Shown here in pieces: positions 15,043-23,798 of a stretch of 64,000 bases of DNA. Both the position numbers and the translations under genes were made by a program. This stretch comes from Pseudoxanthomonas sp. (lineage in GTDB: Bacteria; Pseudomonadota; Gammaproteobacteria; Xanthomonadales; Xanthomonadaceae). A model generated the notes under the pieces. That model was given only the letters and a program-made list of their open reading frames with translations, searched no databases and was not told where the DNA came from. Positions within the stretch are counted from its first letter, which is position 1, and each line of letters begins with the position of its first letter. The DNA lies in NCBI RefSeq assembly GCF_035999195.1, contig NZ_DASYGY010000009.1, forward strand, positions 1-64,000, read 5' to 3'.

Positions 15043-15205
15043 CCGTCCGTGGTGAGCCCGTCGAGGAGCTGTGGCGAGCCTGTCGAGGCCCCGTCCGTGG
15101 TGAGCCCGTCGAGGTCCCGTTCGTGGTGAGCCTGTCGAACCACGCTCTTGGCGGAAAGCCTGAGCGTCGGTCTCGAACGACATGGTTCGACAGGCTCACC
15201 ACGAA
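15043..15205. repeat. Cluster of GTGGTGAGCC(T/C)GTCGA palindromic repeats between msrP and msrQ
   Basis: Four direct copies of a GTGGTGAGCC[TC]GTCGA element (15043-15066, 15071-15088, 15091-15114, 15120-15144) and one inverted copy (15181-15205). The last direct copy and the inverted copy form a stem around a ~36-base loop. The same element occurs as a clean 25-bp inverted pair at 21233-21328. It has the look of a REP/BIME element. No RAYT-type transposase is in the window. The rest of 14897-15344 contains nothing else that I recognise. Confidence 0.85.
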
Positions 15206-15344
15206 TGGAAGGGGACATCATCACGAAGTGAGTTGAAGCTCACCCCTGCCGTAATCGGGTGGCATGGCACCACACGCAGACCGCGAACACCGTTGCCATG
15301 CCAGCCCCCCGGACAGTCGCAGCATGCGGTCTCCGGCCGCGCGC

Positions 15345-16313
15345 TCAATACCACTTCTTGAGGTCCATGCCGGCATAGAGCGACGCCACCTGGTCGGCAT
15401 AGCCGTTGAACGGGCGGGTCGGGATGCGCTCGGCGAACAGCTTGCTCTGCGTGCCGGCGATGCGGCGCTCGGTCTTCTGGCTCCAGCGCGGGTGGTCCAC
15501 GGCGGGATTGACGTTGGAGAAGAAGCCGTACTCCGACGGCTGCAGATCGTGCCAGGCGGTTTCCGGCATCTTCTCGACGAATTTGATCTCCACGATCGAC
15601 TTGATGCTCTTGAAGCCGTACTTCCACGGCACCACCAGCCGCAGCGGCGCGCCGTTCTGCTGCGGCAGCGGCTTGCCGTACAGGCCGGTGGCCAGCAGGG
15701 TCAGCGGGTGCATCGCTTCGTCGATGCGCAAGCCTTCCCGGTAGGGCCAGTTGATCGAGCGGTACCGCACGCCGGGCATCTGCACCGGATCGGCCAGCGT
15801 GGTGAAGGCGACATACTTGGCCTTGGCGGTGGGCTGGAACTTCTTCAGCACCTCGCCCAGCGGGACGCCCAGCCAGGGGATCACCATCGACCAGCCCTCG
15901 ACGCAGCGCAGGCGGTAGATGCGTTCCTCGGGCGTGAGCCCCTTGATGAGGTCTTCCAGCGCGATCTTGCCCGGCCTGGCGCATTCGCCGCCCACCACCA
16001 CCGACCACGGCGAGGTCTTGAGCGTCTTGCGCGCGTTGGACGGGTCGGCCTTGCCCGTGCCGAACTCGTAGAAGTTGTTGTAGGTGCTGACGTCCTCGAA
16101 CCGGGTCAGCGTCTCGGTGGTGCGGAAGCCGGACCGCGCCTGTTCCGGCGTCACGGTGATCTTTGGCGGCGGCGGGGGTTCGGCCTCGGCGCACCCGGCC
16201 AGGGCCAGTGCGGGTGCGGCGGCGAAGGCCTGCAGCAGGCGCCGGCGCTCCAGGTAGACACGCTCGTCGGTGATCTCGGAGGCGGGAATCCGCAGGGCAT
16301 CGCGCAAGGACAT
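15345..16313 (-). CDS. msrP: MsrP, periplasmic molybdopterin methionine sulfoxide reductase
   Basis: A 322-residue catalytic subunit that repairs oxidised methionine in envelope proteins. It has a Tat-type start (ERRRLLQAF, twin Arg at 23-24/24-25) running into an Ala/Leu core and LALAGC, so it may be both Tat-exported and lipidated at C41, which is not seen in every homologue. The molybdenum-ligating cysteine is C137 in YRLRCVEGWSM. The ELIKF/ALEDLIKGL and LVVPWKYGFKSIKSI blocks fit the family. MsrQ supplies electrons. The gene is divergent from serC across 173 bp. Confidence 0.95.
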   Translation of the reverse strand: MSLRDALRIPASEITDERVYLERRRLLQAFAAAPALALAGCAEAEPPPPPKITVTPEQARSGFRTTETLTRFEDVSTYNNFYEFGTGKADPSNARKTLKTSPWSVVVGGECARPGKIALEDLIKGLTPEERIYRLRCVEGWSMVIPWLGVPLGEVLKKFQPTAKAKYVAFTTLADPVQMPGVRYRSINWPYREGLRIDEAMHPLTLLATGLYGKPLPQQNGAPLRLVVPWKYGFKSIKSIVEIKFVEKMPETAWHDLQPSEYGFFSNVNPAVDHPRWSQKTERRIAGTQSKLFAERIPTRPFNGYADQVASLYAGMDLKKWY

Positions 16314-16486
16314 GGGAGGGGTTTCCTCGGAAGGCGGGTGGGTTCGACCCGGCGCTGCGGCATTGGTTCATCGACCGGGCGCCTAGAAGGTAGTACGCCG
16401 CCGATGAAGAAAAGGATGCGCGGCGCTGGTTGCCCCTGCAACTGATGCGCTGCGGCATACTACGGCCCTTCCTGTTCAGGTGCCCC

Positions 16487-17572
16487 ATGACGCGCGCGTT
16501 CAACTTCAGTGCCGGCCCGGCGACCTTGCCCGAATCCGTCCTGCGGCAGGCCCAGGCCGAGATGCTCGACTGGAACGGCATCGGCGCGTCCATCGTGGAG
16601 ATCAGCCACCGCAGCCAGGACTTCATCGCCGTCGCCGCGCAGGCCGAAGCCGACCTGCGCGCGCTGGTCGGCATTCCCGACGACTACGCGGTGCTGTTCC
16701 TGTCCGGCGGCGCGACCACCCACCAGGCCCTGCTGGCGCTGAACTTCGCCGCGCCGGGCCAGGTGGTCGACTACGTGGTGACCGGGCACTGGGGCAAGAC
16801 CGCGATCAAGCAGGCCAGGCCTTACTGCACGGTCAACATCGCCGCCGATGGCGAACCCGGCGGCTTCCACGACATCCCCGCGCGCGACACCTGGCGGCTC
16901 ACCCCGGACGCCGCCTACGTGCACATCACCGCCAACGAGACCATCCACGGCGTCGAGTTCCGCGATACGCCGGACGTCGGCGGCGTTCCGCTGTTCGCGG
17001 ACTTCAGTTCGTCCATCGCGTCCGAGCCGCTGGACGTATCGAAGTACGGCGTGATCTACGCCGGTGCGCAGAAGAACCTGGGCCCGGTCGGCGTGGCGGT
17101 GGTCATCATCCGCAAGGACCTGCTGGAACGCACCGGCCAGCCGCGCGCGGACATCTTCGACTACCGCTCGCATGCCGAACGCGATTCCATGCTCAACACG
17201 CCGCCGACCTGGAACTGGTACCTGGCCGGCCTGGTGTTCAAGTGGATGCTCGCCGAAGGTGGCGTGGCCGAGTTCGCCCGCCGGAACGCGGTGAAGTCGT
17301 CGCTGGTCTACGGTGCCATCGACGCCTCGGGCGGCTTCTACCGCAACGCGGTGGCGCCGGCCGCGCGCTCGCGGATGAACATCCCGTTCTTCCTGCCGGA
17401 CGAGACCCTGACCACGCGCTTCGTCGCCGAATCCAAGGCCGCCGGCCTGCTGGCGCTGAAAGGACACAAGGCCGTCGGCGGCATCCGCGCCTCGCTGTAC
17501 AACGCGCTGCCGGTGGAAGGCGCGCAGGCGCTGGTCGACTTCATGCGCGATTTCCAGCAACGCAACGGATGA
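16487..17572 (+). CDS. serC: Phosphoserine aminotransferase
   Basis: A 361-residue PLP enzyme that makes phosphoserine from 3-phosphohydroxypyruvate and glutamate; it also acts in pyridoxal-phosphate synthesis. Family features are FNFSAGPATLP at the N-terminus, the PLP lysine K196 in AGAQKNLGP, and the KGHKAVGGIRASLYNA phosphate-binding end. The ATG at 16487 places the first residues as in homologues. It heads the serC-pheA-aroA group on the plus strand, with a palindromic repeat between it and pheA. Confidence 0.97.
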   Translation: MTRAFNFSAGPATLPESVLRQAQAEMLDWNGIGASIVEISHRSQDFIAVAAQAEADLRALVGIPDDYAVLFLSGGATTHQALLALNFAAPGQVVDYVVTGHWGKTAIKQARPYCTVNIAADGEPGGFHDIPARDTWRLTPDAAYVHITANETIHGVEFRDTPDVGGVPLFADFSSSIASEPLDVSKYGVIYAGAQKNLGPVGVAVVIIRKDLLERTGQPRADIFDYRSHAERDSMLNTPPTWNWYLAGLVFKWMLAEGGVAEFARRNAVKSSLVYGAIDASGGFYRNAVAPAARSRMNIPFFLPDETLTTRFVAESKAAGLLALKGHKAVGGIRASLYNALPVEGAQALVDFMRDFQQRNG

Positions 17573-17591
17573 TTCGACCTCATCGACCCGA

Positions 17592-17658
17592 TGTGGGAGC
17601 GACGTAAGTCGCGATGAAGCGTTACCGGTAGATCTTCGCGACTTACGTCGCTCCCACA
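17592..17658. repeat. 67-bp palindromic repeat (copy 1) after serC
   Basis: TGTGGGAGCGACGTAAGTCG at one end and its inverse complement at the other, enclosing a short variable centre. The element begins 20 bases after the serC stop. Two further copies lie at 20278-20344 and 44873-44938, each also about 20 bases after a stop codon. The transcript would fold into a long hairpin. Confidence 0.9.
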
Positions 17659-17685
17659 GGGACGCGACGGAACTACGGAAACCCC

Positions 17686-18837
17686 ATGGCATCAAAACCC
17701 AGCAAACCGAAGAAGACCGCCAAGCCAACCGCGGGCAAGAAAGCCAACGCGACGCCGGCACCCGCGCTCTCCGACGTGCGCGCCAAGATCGACGGCATCG
17801 ACCGCCAGATCCAGTCGCTGATCGCCGAGCGCGCACGCTTCGCCCATCAGGTCGGCAAGGCCAAGGGCAAGCTCGCGGCGGCGGTCGATTACTACCGGCC
17901 CGAGCGCGAGGCGCAGGTGCTGCGCATGGTGGTGGACCGCAACGAAGGGCCGCTGTCGGACGAAGTGCTGGTGCACGTGTTCCGCGAAATCATGTCCGCC
18001 TGCCTGGCCCAGCAGGAGCCGCTGAAGATCGGTTACCTGGGCCCGGAGGGCACCTTCAGCCAGCAGGCGGTGCTCAAGCACTTCGGCCGCTCCGCGCACG
18101 GCCTGCCGCTGGCGAGCATCGAGGAAGTCTTCCAGGAAGTGGCCAGCGGCAACGCCGATTTCGGCGTGGTGCCGGTGGAAAACTCGGGGCAGGGCACCAT
18201 CCAGATCACCCTGGACATGTTCCTGACCTCGGACCTGAAGATCTGCGGCGAAGTCGAACTGCGCGTGCACCAGTTCCTGATGTCGCGCTCCGGCCGCATC
18301 GACGACATCGAGCGCATCTACGCGCATCCGCAGTCGTTCGCGCAGACCGCGGGCTGGCTGCGCGCCAACCTGCCGAAGGTGGAGAAGGTGCCGGTGTCGA
18401 GCAATGCCGAGGGCGCGCGTCGCGCGCGCGGCAACGACGACGCGGCGGCCATCGGCGGCGAGAGCGCCGCACACGTGTACGGCCTGAAGAAGGTCGTCAT
18501 GAGCCCGATCCAGGACGACAAGGACAACACGACGCGCTTCCTGGTGATCGGCCGCAGCCTCTTCCCGCCGTCCGGCCACGACCGCACCTCCGTGCTCGTC
18601 TTCATCCACGACAAGCCCGGCGCGCTGTTCGACGTGCTCAGCCCGTTCGCGCGCCATGGCATCAGCATGAACCGCATCGAGTCGCGACCCTCGCACCGTG
18701 CCAAGTGGGAATACGGCTTCTTCATCGACCTGGCCGGCCACATCGACGACGACGCGATGAAACTGGCGCTGGCCGAGCTGAAGCAGCACTCGGCGCAGAT
18801 CAAGGTGCTGGGGTCGTACCCGGTTGCGGTGCCTTGA
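17686..18837 (+). CDS. pheA: Bifunctional chorismate mutase / prephenate dehydratase
   Basis: A 383-residue P-protein for phenylalanine synthesis. An unusual ~28-residue Lys/Ala/Pro-rich basic leader precedes the AroQ chorismate mutase (about 30-115: VRAKIDGIDRQIQSLIAERARFAHQVGKAKG). The prephenate dehydratase domain follows (~120-295: IGYLGPEGTFSQQA, VVPVENSGQGTI, and the TTRFLVIG catalytic Thr), and then a C-terminal ACT domain (~305-383: FIHDKPGALFDVLSPFARHGISMNRIESRPS) for feedback inhibition by phenylalanine. Within the ACT domain the ESRP motif is intact. It lies between serC and aroA. Confidence 0.97.
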   Translation: MASKPSKPKKTAKPTAGKKANATPAPALSDVRAKIDGIDRQIQSLIAERARFAHQVGKAKGKLAAAVDYYRPEREAQVLRMVVDRNEGPLSDEVLVHVFREIMSACLAQQEPLKIGYLGPEGTFSQQAVLKHFGRSAHGLPLASIEEVFQEVASGNADFGVVPVENSGQGTIQITLDMFLTSDLKICGEVELRVHQFLMSRSGRIDDIERIYAHPQSFAQTAGWLRANLPKVEKVPVSSNAEGARRARGNDDAAAIGGESAAHVYGLKKVVMSPIQDDKDNTTRFLVIGRSLFPPSGHDRTSVLVFIHDKPGALFDVLSPFARHGISMNRIESRPSHRAKWEYGFFIDLAGHIDDDAMKLALAELKQHSAQIKVLGSYPVAVP

Positions 18838-18842
18838 ACGCC

Positions 18843-18945
18843 GTGATTCGTGATTGGGGATTCGTGATTCGCAGGCGTGCTGATCCGGCCCAACCCGAAC
18901 GCGGCCCTTCGAATCCTCCATCACCCATCACGAATCACGAATCAC
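18843..18945. repeat. GTGATTCG inverted repeats between pheA and aroA
   Basis: Direct copies of GATTCGTGATT near 18843-18870 and inverted ATCACGAATCACGAATC copies at 18927-18945 could pair over a 55-base loop. The gap is 115 bp, and the aroA start follows directly after the inverted copies. The repeat may form an RNA hairpin that affects aroA translation; that is an inference. Confidence 0.7.
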
Positions 18946-18952
18946 AGATCCC

Positions 18953-20257
18953 ATGACACACGACTGGATCGCCTCCGCTGGCCGACCGCTGCGCGGCACC
19001 CTCGACATCCCCGGCGACAAGTCGGTCTCGCACCGCGCGGTGATGTTCGCCGCACTGGCCGATGGCGTGTCGACCATCGACGGCTTCCTGGAGGGCGAGG
19101 ACACGCGTGCGACGGCCGCGATCTTCTCGCGCCTGGGCGTGCGCATCGAAACCCCGTCGCCGTCGCGCCGCATCGTGCACGGCGTCGGCGTGGATGGCCT
19201 GAAGGCCGCAGAGGGTGAACTCGACTGCGGCAATGCCGGCACCGGCATGCGCCTGCTGGCCGGGCTGCTGGCGGCGCAGCGCTTCGACAGCGTGCTGGTC
19301 GGCGATGCGTCCCTCTCCAAGCGGCCGATGCGCCGCGTCACCGGCCCACTGTCGAAGATGGGCGCGCGCATCGATACGGAGCAAGGCGGCCTGCCGCCGC
19401 TGCGCATCCATGGCGGACAACCACTCGCCGGCATCGACTACACACTGGACGTCGCCAGCGCGCAGGTGAAGTCGGCGGTGCTGCTGGCGGGCCTGTACGC
19501 AGAGGGCGAGACGGTCGTGCGCGAGCCGCATCCCACCCGCGATTACACCGAGCGCATGCTGAAGGCCTTTGGCGTGGACATCGAGTTCTCGCCCGGCTTC
19601 GCGCGCCTGCATGGCGGCCAGCGGCTGAGAGCGACGGACATCGCGGTGCCGGCCGACTTCTCGTCGGCGGCCTTCTTCCTGGTCGCGGCCAGCATCATCC
19701 CCGGTTCGGAACTGCGCCTGCGTGCGGTCGGCCTCAATCCGCGACGCACCGGCCTGTTGCAGGCGCTGCGCCTGATGGGCGCCGACATTACCGAAGAGAA
19801 CGCGAGCGAGCATGGCGGCGAACCGGTCGCCGACCTGGTCGTGCGCCATGCGCCGTTGCGCGGCATCGCCGTGCCGGAAGCGCTGGTGCCCGACATGATC
19901 GACGAATTCCCGGCGCTGTTCGTCGCCGCCGCTGCGGCGGAAGGCCCGACGGTCGTCAGCGGCGCGGCCGAATTGCGGGTGAAGGAATCCGACCGCCTCG
20001 CCGCGATGGCCAATGGCTTGCGCACGCTGGGCCTGGGTGTGGACGAGACGCCGGATGGCGCCACGATCTACCCCGGCACCTTGCAGGGCGGGGTGGTCGA
20101 CAGCCATGGCGACCACCGCATCGCGATGGCGTTCTCCATCGCCGGCCAGCTGGCGGCGGGCGAGGTGCGCGTGGGCGATGTGGCGAATGTGGCTACGTCG
20201 TTCCCGAACTACGATGGATTGGCTATGGGCGCAGGATTCTCACTGCGGAAGGCCTGA
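18953..20257 (+). CDS. aroA: 3-phosphoshikimate 1-carboxyvinyltransferase (EPSP synthase)
   Basis: A 434-residue enzyme of the shikimate pathway that joins phosphoenolpyruvate to shikimate-3-phosphate. Visible hallmarks are PGDKSVSHRAVMFAALADG, LDCGNAGTGMRLLAG, SAQVKSAVLLAGL, DEFPALFVAAAAAEG, KESDRLAAMANGLR and DHRIAMAF. The family's two domains are intact. It is the third gene of the serC-pheA-aroA group. No ribosome site is obvious at the ATG. In many relatives cmk-rpsA-ihfB follow aroA directly; here those genes lie 41 kb further on. Confidence 0.97.
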   Translation: MTHDWIASAGRPLRGTLDIPGDKSVSHRAVMFAALADGVSTIDGFLEGEDTRATAAIFSRLGVRIETPSPSRRIVHGVGVDGLKAAEGELDCGNAGTGMRLLAGLLAAQRFDSVLVGDASLSKRPMRRVTGPLSKMGARIDTEQGGLPPLRIHGGQPLAGIDYTLDVASAQVKSAVLLAGLYAEGETVVREPHPTRDYTERMLKAFGVDIEFSPGFARLHGGQRLRATDIAVPADFSSAAFFLVAASIIPGSELRLRAVGLNPRRTGLLQALRLMGADITEENASEHGGEPVADLVVRHAPLRGIAVPEALVPDMIDEFPALFVAAAAAEGPTVVSGAAELRVKESDRLAAMANGLRTLGLGVDETPDGATIYPGTLQGGVVDSHGDHRIAMAFSIAGQLAAGEVRVGDVANVATSFPNYDGLAMGAGFSLRKA

Positions 20258-20277
20258 GACAGCGCGGGAATCTGTGC

Positions 20278-20344
20278 TGTGGGAGCGACGTAAGTCGCGA
20301 TGATCCATCTCCAACGCTTCATCGCGACTTATGTCGCTCCCACA
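20278..20344. repeat. 67-bp palindromic repeat (copy 2) after aroA
   Basis: Same element as at 17592-17658, beginning about 20 bases after the aroA stop. One arm carries a single change (GACTTATGTCGCTCC versus GACTTACGTCGCTCC). An ordinary terminator follows it at 20381-20412. Confidence 0.9.
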
Positions 20345-20380
20345 ACACACAACAGCTGCTCGCAGGCACGATGCATACAT

Positions 20381-20412
20381 AAAAAAGGGGCGCCTGCCCG
20401 CGCCCCCTTTTC
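20381..20412. terminator. Bidirectional terminator between aroA and tonB
   Basis: An A-run, a GGGGCGC/GCGCCCC stem around a short loop, and a T-run. It can end the aroA transcript on the plus strand and the convergent TonB-like gene on the minus strand. Confidence 0.85.
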
Positions 20413-20453
20413 GTTCCTCGTCCGCTCCCTGGCGGGAGCGCAAGTGATGTCGT

Positions 20454-21017
20454 TTAGATCGGCGTGAAGTCCACCGGCACCTTCACGCTGGTGGCGACAG
20501 CCTTGCCGTTGCGCATGGCCGGCTCGAAGCGCCACTGCTTCACGGCCGTCAGCGCGGCACGATCGAGGTCACGCTCGCCGCTGCGCTCGACCACACGCAC
20601 GTCGACCGGGTTGCCGTTGGCGTCGACCTCGGCCAGCACCACGACCGTGCCACCCACGCCGGCGCGCAGCATCGAGGCCGGATACTTCGGCTCGGCGTTG
20701 GTCGCGAGCGGGCGCGCGTCGCGGCTGATCGGCGCCGGGCGCTTGGCGACGCGTTCGGCCTCGGCGCGGGCACGGTTGGCGGCGGCGCGTTCGCCTGCGG
20801 GCGCAGCGGGCGGCGCATCACCGATCACCGCTCCCGGCACGGTTGCCACGGGGGTTTCGTCCGGTGCGCGCGACTGACTCCACCAGACCAGGCCACCGGC
20901 GGTGACGGCGACGGCGAACAGCGTCAGCAGGACGGGGGAGGTGGTGCGGCGCGGTTCGACCGTGGTGTCTTCGACGGTGTCGGGGGCGCGGTATTCGTTG
21001 TGGGTGGACATCGACAT
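20454..21017 (-). CDS. TonB-like energy transducer (187 aa)
   Basis: A single-span TonB-type protein: a short cytoplasmic N-terminus, a membrane helix at ~28-46 (LLTLFAVAVTAGGLVWW), a periplasmic Pro/Ala/Glu-rich spacer at ~50-95, and a TonB C-terminal domain at ~108-187 (EPKYPASMLRAGVGGTVVVLAEVDANGNP, then ALTAVKQWRFEPAMRNGK). Such proteins couple the proton-motive force (with ExbBD) to outer-membrane receptors. The GGAGG ribosome site fixes the start at 21017. No exbB/exbD or receptor gene is adjacent. A second protein of the same kind lies at 21407, so the two are probably paralogues from a duplication. Confidence 0.88.
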   Translation of the reverse strand: MSMSTHNEYRAPDTVEDTTVEPRRTTSPVLLTLFAVAVTAGGLVWWSQSRAPDETPVATVPGAVIGDAPPAAPAGERAAANRARAEAERVAKRPAPISRDARPLATNAEPKYPASMLRAGVGGTVVVLAEVDANGNPVDVRVVERSGERDLDRAALTAVKQWRFEPAMRNGKAVATSVKVPVDFTPI

Positions 21018-21232
21018 GTGAACCTCCGTTTCGCGTTGTGGGTTCCGCGTTGGAACGGTGCCGAGTCTTTGCGCGACGATGTTGGCGATGCGTGATTGAG
21101 CGATGAAGTGTGCCGGTTTGAGTTCAGCTAGCGAAATACACGTTCATCGGTGTGCAGGGCGCGTGCACGGGCGCAGCCTTTCGGCCTGGGACCGCACTTG
21201 TCGTATGGCACGCTGCGAACCGAGGCCCCGCT

Positions 21233-21328
21233 CGTGGTGAGCCTGTCGAACCACGCTCTTTGCGGAAGATCCAAAAGCTAGGGCGGCGCACATCAGCGCC
21301 AGAAGCGTGGTTCGACAGGCTCACCACG
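21233..21328. repeat. 25-bp perfect inverted repeat between two TonB-like genes
   Basis: Arms of 25 bp (21233-21257 and 21304-21328) match perfectly; each contains GTGGTGAGCCTGTCGAACC. The ~46-base loop is variable. It is the same repeat family as at 15043-15205. The remainder of 21018-21406 holds the promoter region of the minus-strand gene at 20454 and no gene that I can support. Confidence 0.9.
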
Positions 21329-21406
21329 AACGGTTTTTCGTGGATTCGTGTTCAGGTGGGGGCGTCGAAGCGCACATGTCGCATCATGATCGATGCCGGT
21401 GACCCA

Positions 21407-22054
21407 TCACCGCATCTTGAAATCGATCGGCACCGTCACCGCGCCGGGCACCGGCTGGCCATCGCGCTGCGCCGGCTGGAAGCGCCACTGGCGCACGGCG
21501 TTGACCGCAGCGCGGTCCAGGTCACGCGAGCCGCTGCGCTGCGCTACCTCCACGGACGTTGGCACGCCATCGGTGCCCACTTCCACCCGCACCATCACCG
21601 TGCCCTGGTCCCCGTTGCGCATGGCGGCGGCGGGATATTCCGGCGCAGGCGTCTGGCCGGGGATCGGCACCGGCACATCGCCCGGGGCCAGCGGAACGGC
21701 GGCGGTGGGCGCGGGGGCATCGCCGGGAACGGCAGGCAACGGCGTCTCGGACACGGGCGGCGGCATCGGCGCTTCCTCCACCAGCTGCGGGCGCTCTTCG
21801 GCCGCAGGGCGGGGCGCCGGTTCCTCCATGCCGCTGGCGCCCGCACCGGTGGACAGCGGTTCGGGCAGCGCCTCGATCGGCAGCGGCTTGCCCGGCGCGG
21901 CGGCATCCGGGGTGTAGAAGCCGTCGTCGCGGCCCGCCCACCAGACGATGACGAACAGCAGCAGCCCGATGCCGAAGGCGATGGCGGCGTTGCGCAGGGC
22001 GGTGCGGGGCAGGCGGAAGGTGAAGTGCGGGTCGTGCGGTTGCTGGGCCGACAT
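21407..22054 (-). CDS. TonB-like energy transducer (215 aa)
   Basis: Second TonB-type protein with the same plan: a membrane helix at ~22-42 (AAIAFGIGLLLFVIVWW), a long periplasmic Pro-rich spacer (~55-130), and a TonB C-terminal domain (~135-215: PEYPAAAMRNGDQGTVMVRVEVGTDGVP, then AVNAVRQWRFQPAQRDGQ). The C-terminal domain is close to that of the gene at 20454, while spacers and helices differ. It is divergent from serS across 111 bp. A perfect inverted repeat separates the two TonB-like genes. Function as a dedicated transducer for one receptor is plausible but unproven. Confidence 0.87.
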   Translation of the reverse strand: MSAQQPHDPHFTFRLPRTALRNAAIAFGIGLLLFVIVWWAGRDDGFYTPDAAAPGKPLPIEALPEPLSTGAGASGMEEPAPRPAAEERPQLVEEAPMPPPVSETPLPAVPGDAPAPTAAVPLAPGDVPVPIPGQTPAPEYPAAAMRNGDQGTVMVRVEVGTDGVPTSVEVAQRSGSRDLDRAAVNAVRQWRFQPAQRDGQPVPGAVTVPIDFKMR

Positions 22055-22165
22055 GGGGATCACCGGTGGAATCGCGCCGATTCTTGCACAGCAGGGGTTA
22101 ACCGCGCCGGCAGCCGGTCGCAGATGGGCGATAATGGCCGCTTCCCACGCCAGACTGCTGTTTCC

Positions 22166-23446
22166 ATGCTCGATCCCGTCCTGCTCCGCACCCAGCCCGC
22201 CGAACTCGCCCAGCGCCTCAGGGAGACCCGCGGTTTCGACCTGGACGTGTCCCGCATCGCCGAGCTGGAAGCCGCCCGCAAGCAGCTCCAGAAGCGCACC
22301 GAGGAACTGCAGAACCTGCGCAACACCCGCTCCAAGGCCATCGGCCAGGCCAAGGCCAAGGGCGAGGACGTCTCCGCGCTGATGGCGGAAGTGGCCGGTT
22401 TCGGCGACGAGCTGAAGGCCTCGGAAGTGAAGCTGGACGAGATCCGCAGCGAGATCGAAGCCATCGCGCTGGGCATTCCCAACCTGCCGCACGCCAGCGT
22501 GCCGGTCGGGCAGGACGAGAGCGACAACGTCGAGCAGCACCGCTGGGGCACCCCGCGCACGTTCGACTTCCCGGTCAAGGATCATGTGGAACTCGGCGCC
22601 CGCCACGGCTGGCTGGATGCCGACACCGCCGCCAAGCTGTCCGGCGCCCGCTTCACCGTGCTGCGCGGGCAGTTGGCGCGCCTGCACCGCGCGCTGGCGC
22701 AGTTCATGCTCGACCTGCACACCACGGAACACGGCTACGAAGAGACCAGCGTGCCGGTGATCGTCAACGCCGACTCGATGCGCGGCACCGGCCAGCTGCC
22801 GAAGTTCGAGGAAGACCTGTTCTCCACCGAACTCGGCGAACACACGCGCTACCTCATCCCGACCTCGGAAGTGCCGCTGACCAACATCGTCCGCGACGAG
22901 ATCCTCGACGACGCCCGCCTGCCGCTGCGCATGACCGCGCATTCTATGTGCTTCCGGTCCGAAGCCGGCAGTGGTGGCCGCGACGTGCGCGGCATGATCC
23001 GCCAGCACCAGTTCGAGAAGGTGGAGCTGGTCTCCATCGCGCGCCCGTCGGAGAGCTACGACGAGCAGGAACGCATGACCCGCGCTGCCGAGACCGTGCT
23101 GGAGAAGCTGGGCCTGCCGTACCGCCGCATGCTGCTGTGCACCGGCGACATGGGCTTCGGCGCCACCAAAACCTTCGACCTGGAAGTCTGGCTGCCGTCG
23201 CAGGACATGTACCGCGAGATTTCCTCGTGCTCCAACTGCGAGGATTTCCAGGCCCGCCGCATGCAGGCCCGCTGGCGCAACCCCGCCACCGGCAAGCCCG
23301 AGCCCGTGCACACCCTCAACGGCTCCGGCACCGCCGTCGGCCGCGCACTGATCGCGGTGATGGAGAACTACCAGAACGCCGACGGCTCGATCACGGTGCC
23401 CGAGGTGCTGCGGCCGTACATGGGCGGGGCGGAACGGATCGTCTGA
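22166..23446 (+). CDS. serS: Seryl-tRNA synthetase
   Basis: A 426-residue class II synthetase that charges tRNA-Ser. It has the N-terminal antiparallel coiled-coil arm (~30-105, which contacts the tRNA long variable arm) and motif 2 around FRSEAGSGGRDVRGMIRQHQFEKVELV. Motif 3 is in NGSGTAVGRALIAVMENYQ. The start at 22166 gives the usual MLDPVLLR opening. A tRNA-Ser(UGA) gene lies 2.2 kb downstream but is not linked to it in an operon. Confidence 0.98.
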   Translation: MLDPVLLRTQPAELAQRLRETRGFDLDVSRIAELEAARKQLQKRTEELQNLRNTRSKAIGQAKAKGEDVSALMAEVAGFGDELKASEVKLDEIRSEIEAIALGIPNLPHASVPVGQDESDNVEQHRWGTPRTFDFPVKDHVELGARHGWLDADTAAKLSGARFTVLRGQLARLHRALAQFMLDLHTTEHGYEETSVPVIVNADSMRGTGQLPKFEEDLFSTELGEHTRYLIPTSEVPLTNIVRDEILDDARLPLRMTAHSMCFRSEAGSGGRDVRGMIRQHQFEKVELVSIARPSESYDEQERMTRAAETVLEKLGLPYRRMLLCTGDMGFGATKTFDLEVWLPSQDMYREISSCSNCEDFQARRMQARWRNPATGKPEPVHTLNGSGTAVGRALIAVMENYQNADGSITVPEVLRPYMGGAERIV

Positions 23447-23459
23447 TGTTTTTGTTCCT

Positions 23460-23620
23460 ACTCCCCGCAGGCGGGGAGAAGGTGCCCGGAGGGCGGATGA
23501 GGGGCAGCTCTTCGCGGAGTGCCTCAGGTGCCAAGCCCTCGCTTATCGAACGCTAGGCTTTCGCGGAACGTCCCAGCGTCCATCTCCGCTCGCCCCTCAC
23601 CCGCCCTTCGGGCACCCACC
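23460..23620. repeat. Inverted GGGGAGAAGGTGCCCGGAGGGCGG element after serS
   Basis: CTCCCCGCAGGCGGGGAG is a tight hairpin at 23461-23478. It is followed by GTGCCC-GAGGGCGGATGAGGGGC, whose inverse (GCCCCTCACCCGCCCTTCGGGCAC) recurs at about 23591-23614. The block can fold into one long stem and may double as the serS terminator. The remaining part of 23447-23798 holds a second C+G-rich stretch and the azoR terminator; no gene. Confidence 0.7.
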
Positions 23621-23739
23621 CCGGCCGGGCGAAGCACGCCCGGCGTTCGGACGGCCTGCGCGGCATGCCGCGCAAGCAGGCCATCCTCACCCCCGCTGCG
23701 CAGGGCGAGGGAAGTCATCCAGGCATCTTCGCGCGCCCA

Positions 23740-23767
23740 AAAGAAAACGGCCCGCTTGCGCGGGCCG
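23740..23767 (-). terminator. Intrinsic terminator of azoR
   Basis: 8-bp perfect stem (CGGCCCGC / GCGGGCCG) around a 4-base loop. Read on the minus strand it is followed by TTTTCTTTT, 31 bases after the azoR stop codon. Confidence 0.88.
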
Positions 23768-23798
23768 AACGGAGAGGGAGCGGATGGTACTTATGAGG

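Noticed and set aside
15043..15205. CRISPR array
   Set aside because: Repeats are of mixed orientation and irregular spacing with no cas genes; the pattern fits REP-like palindromes.
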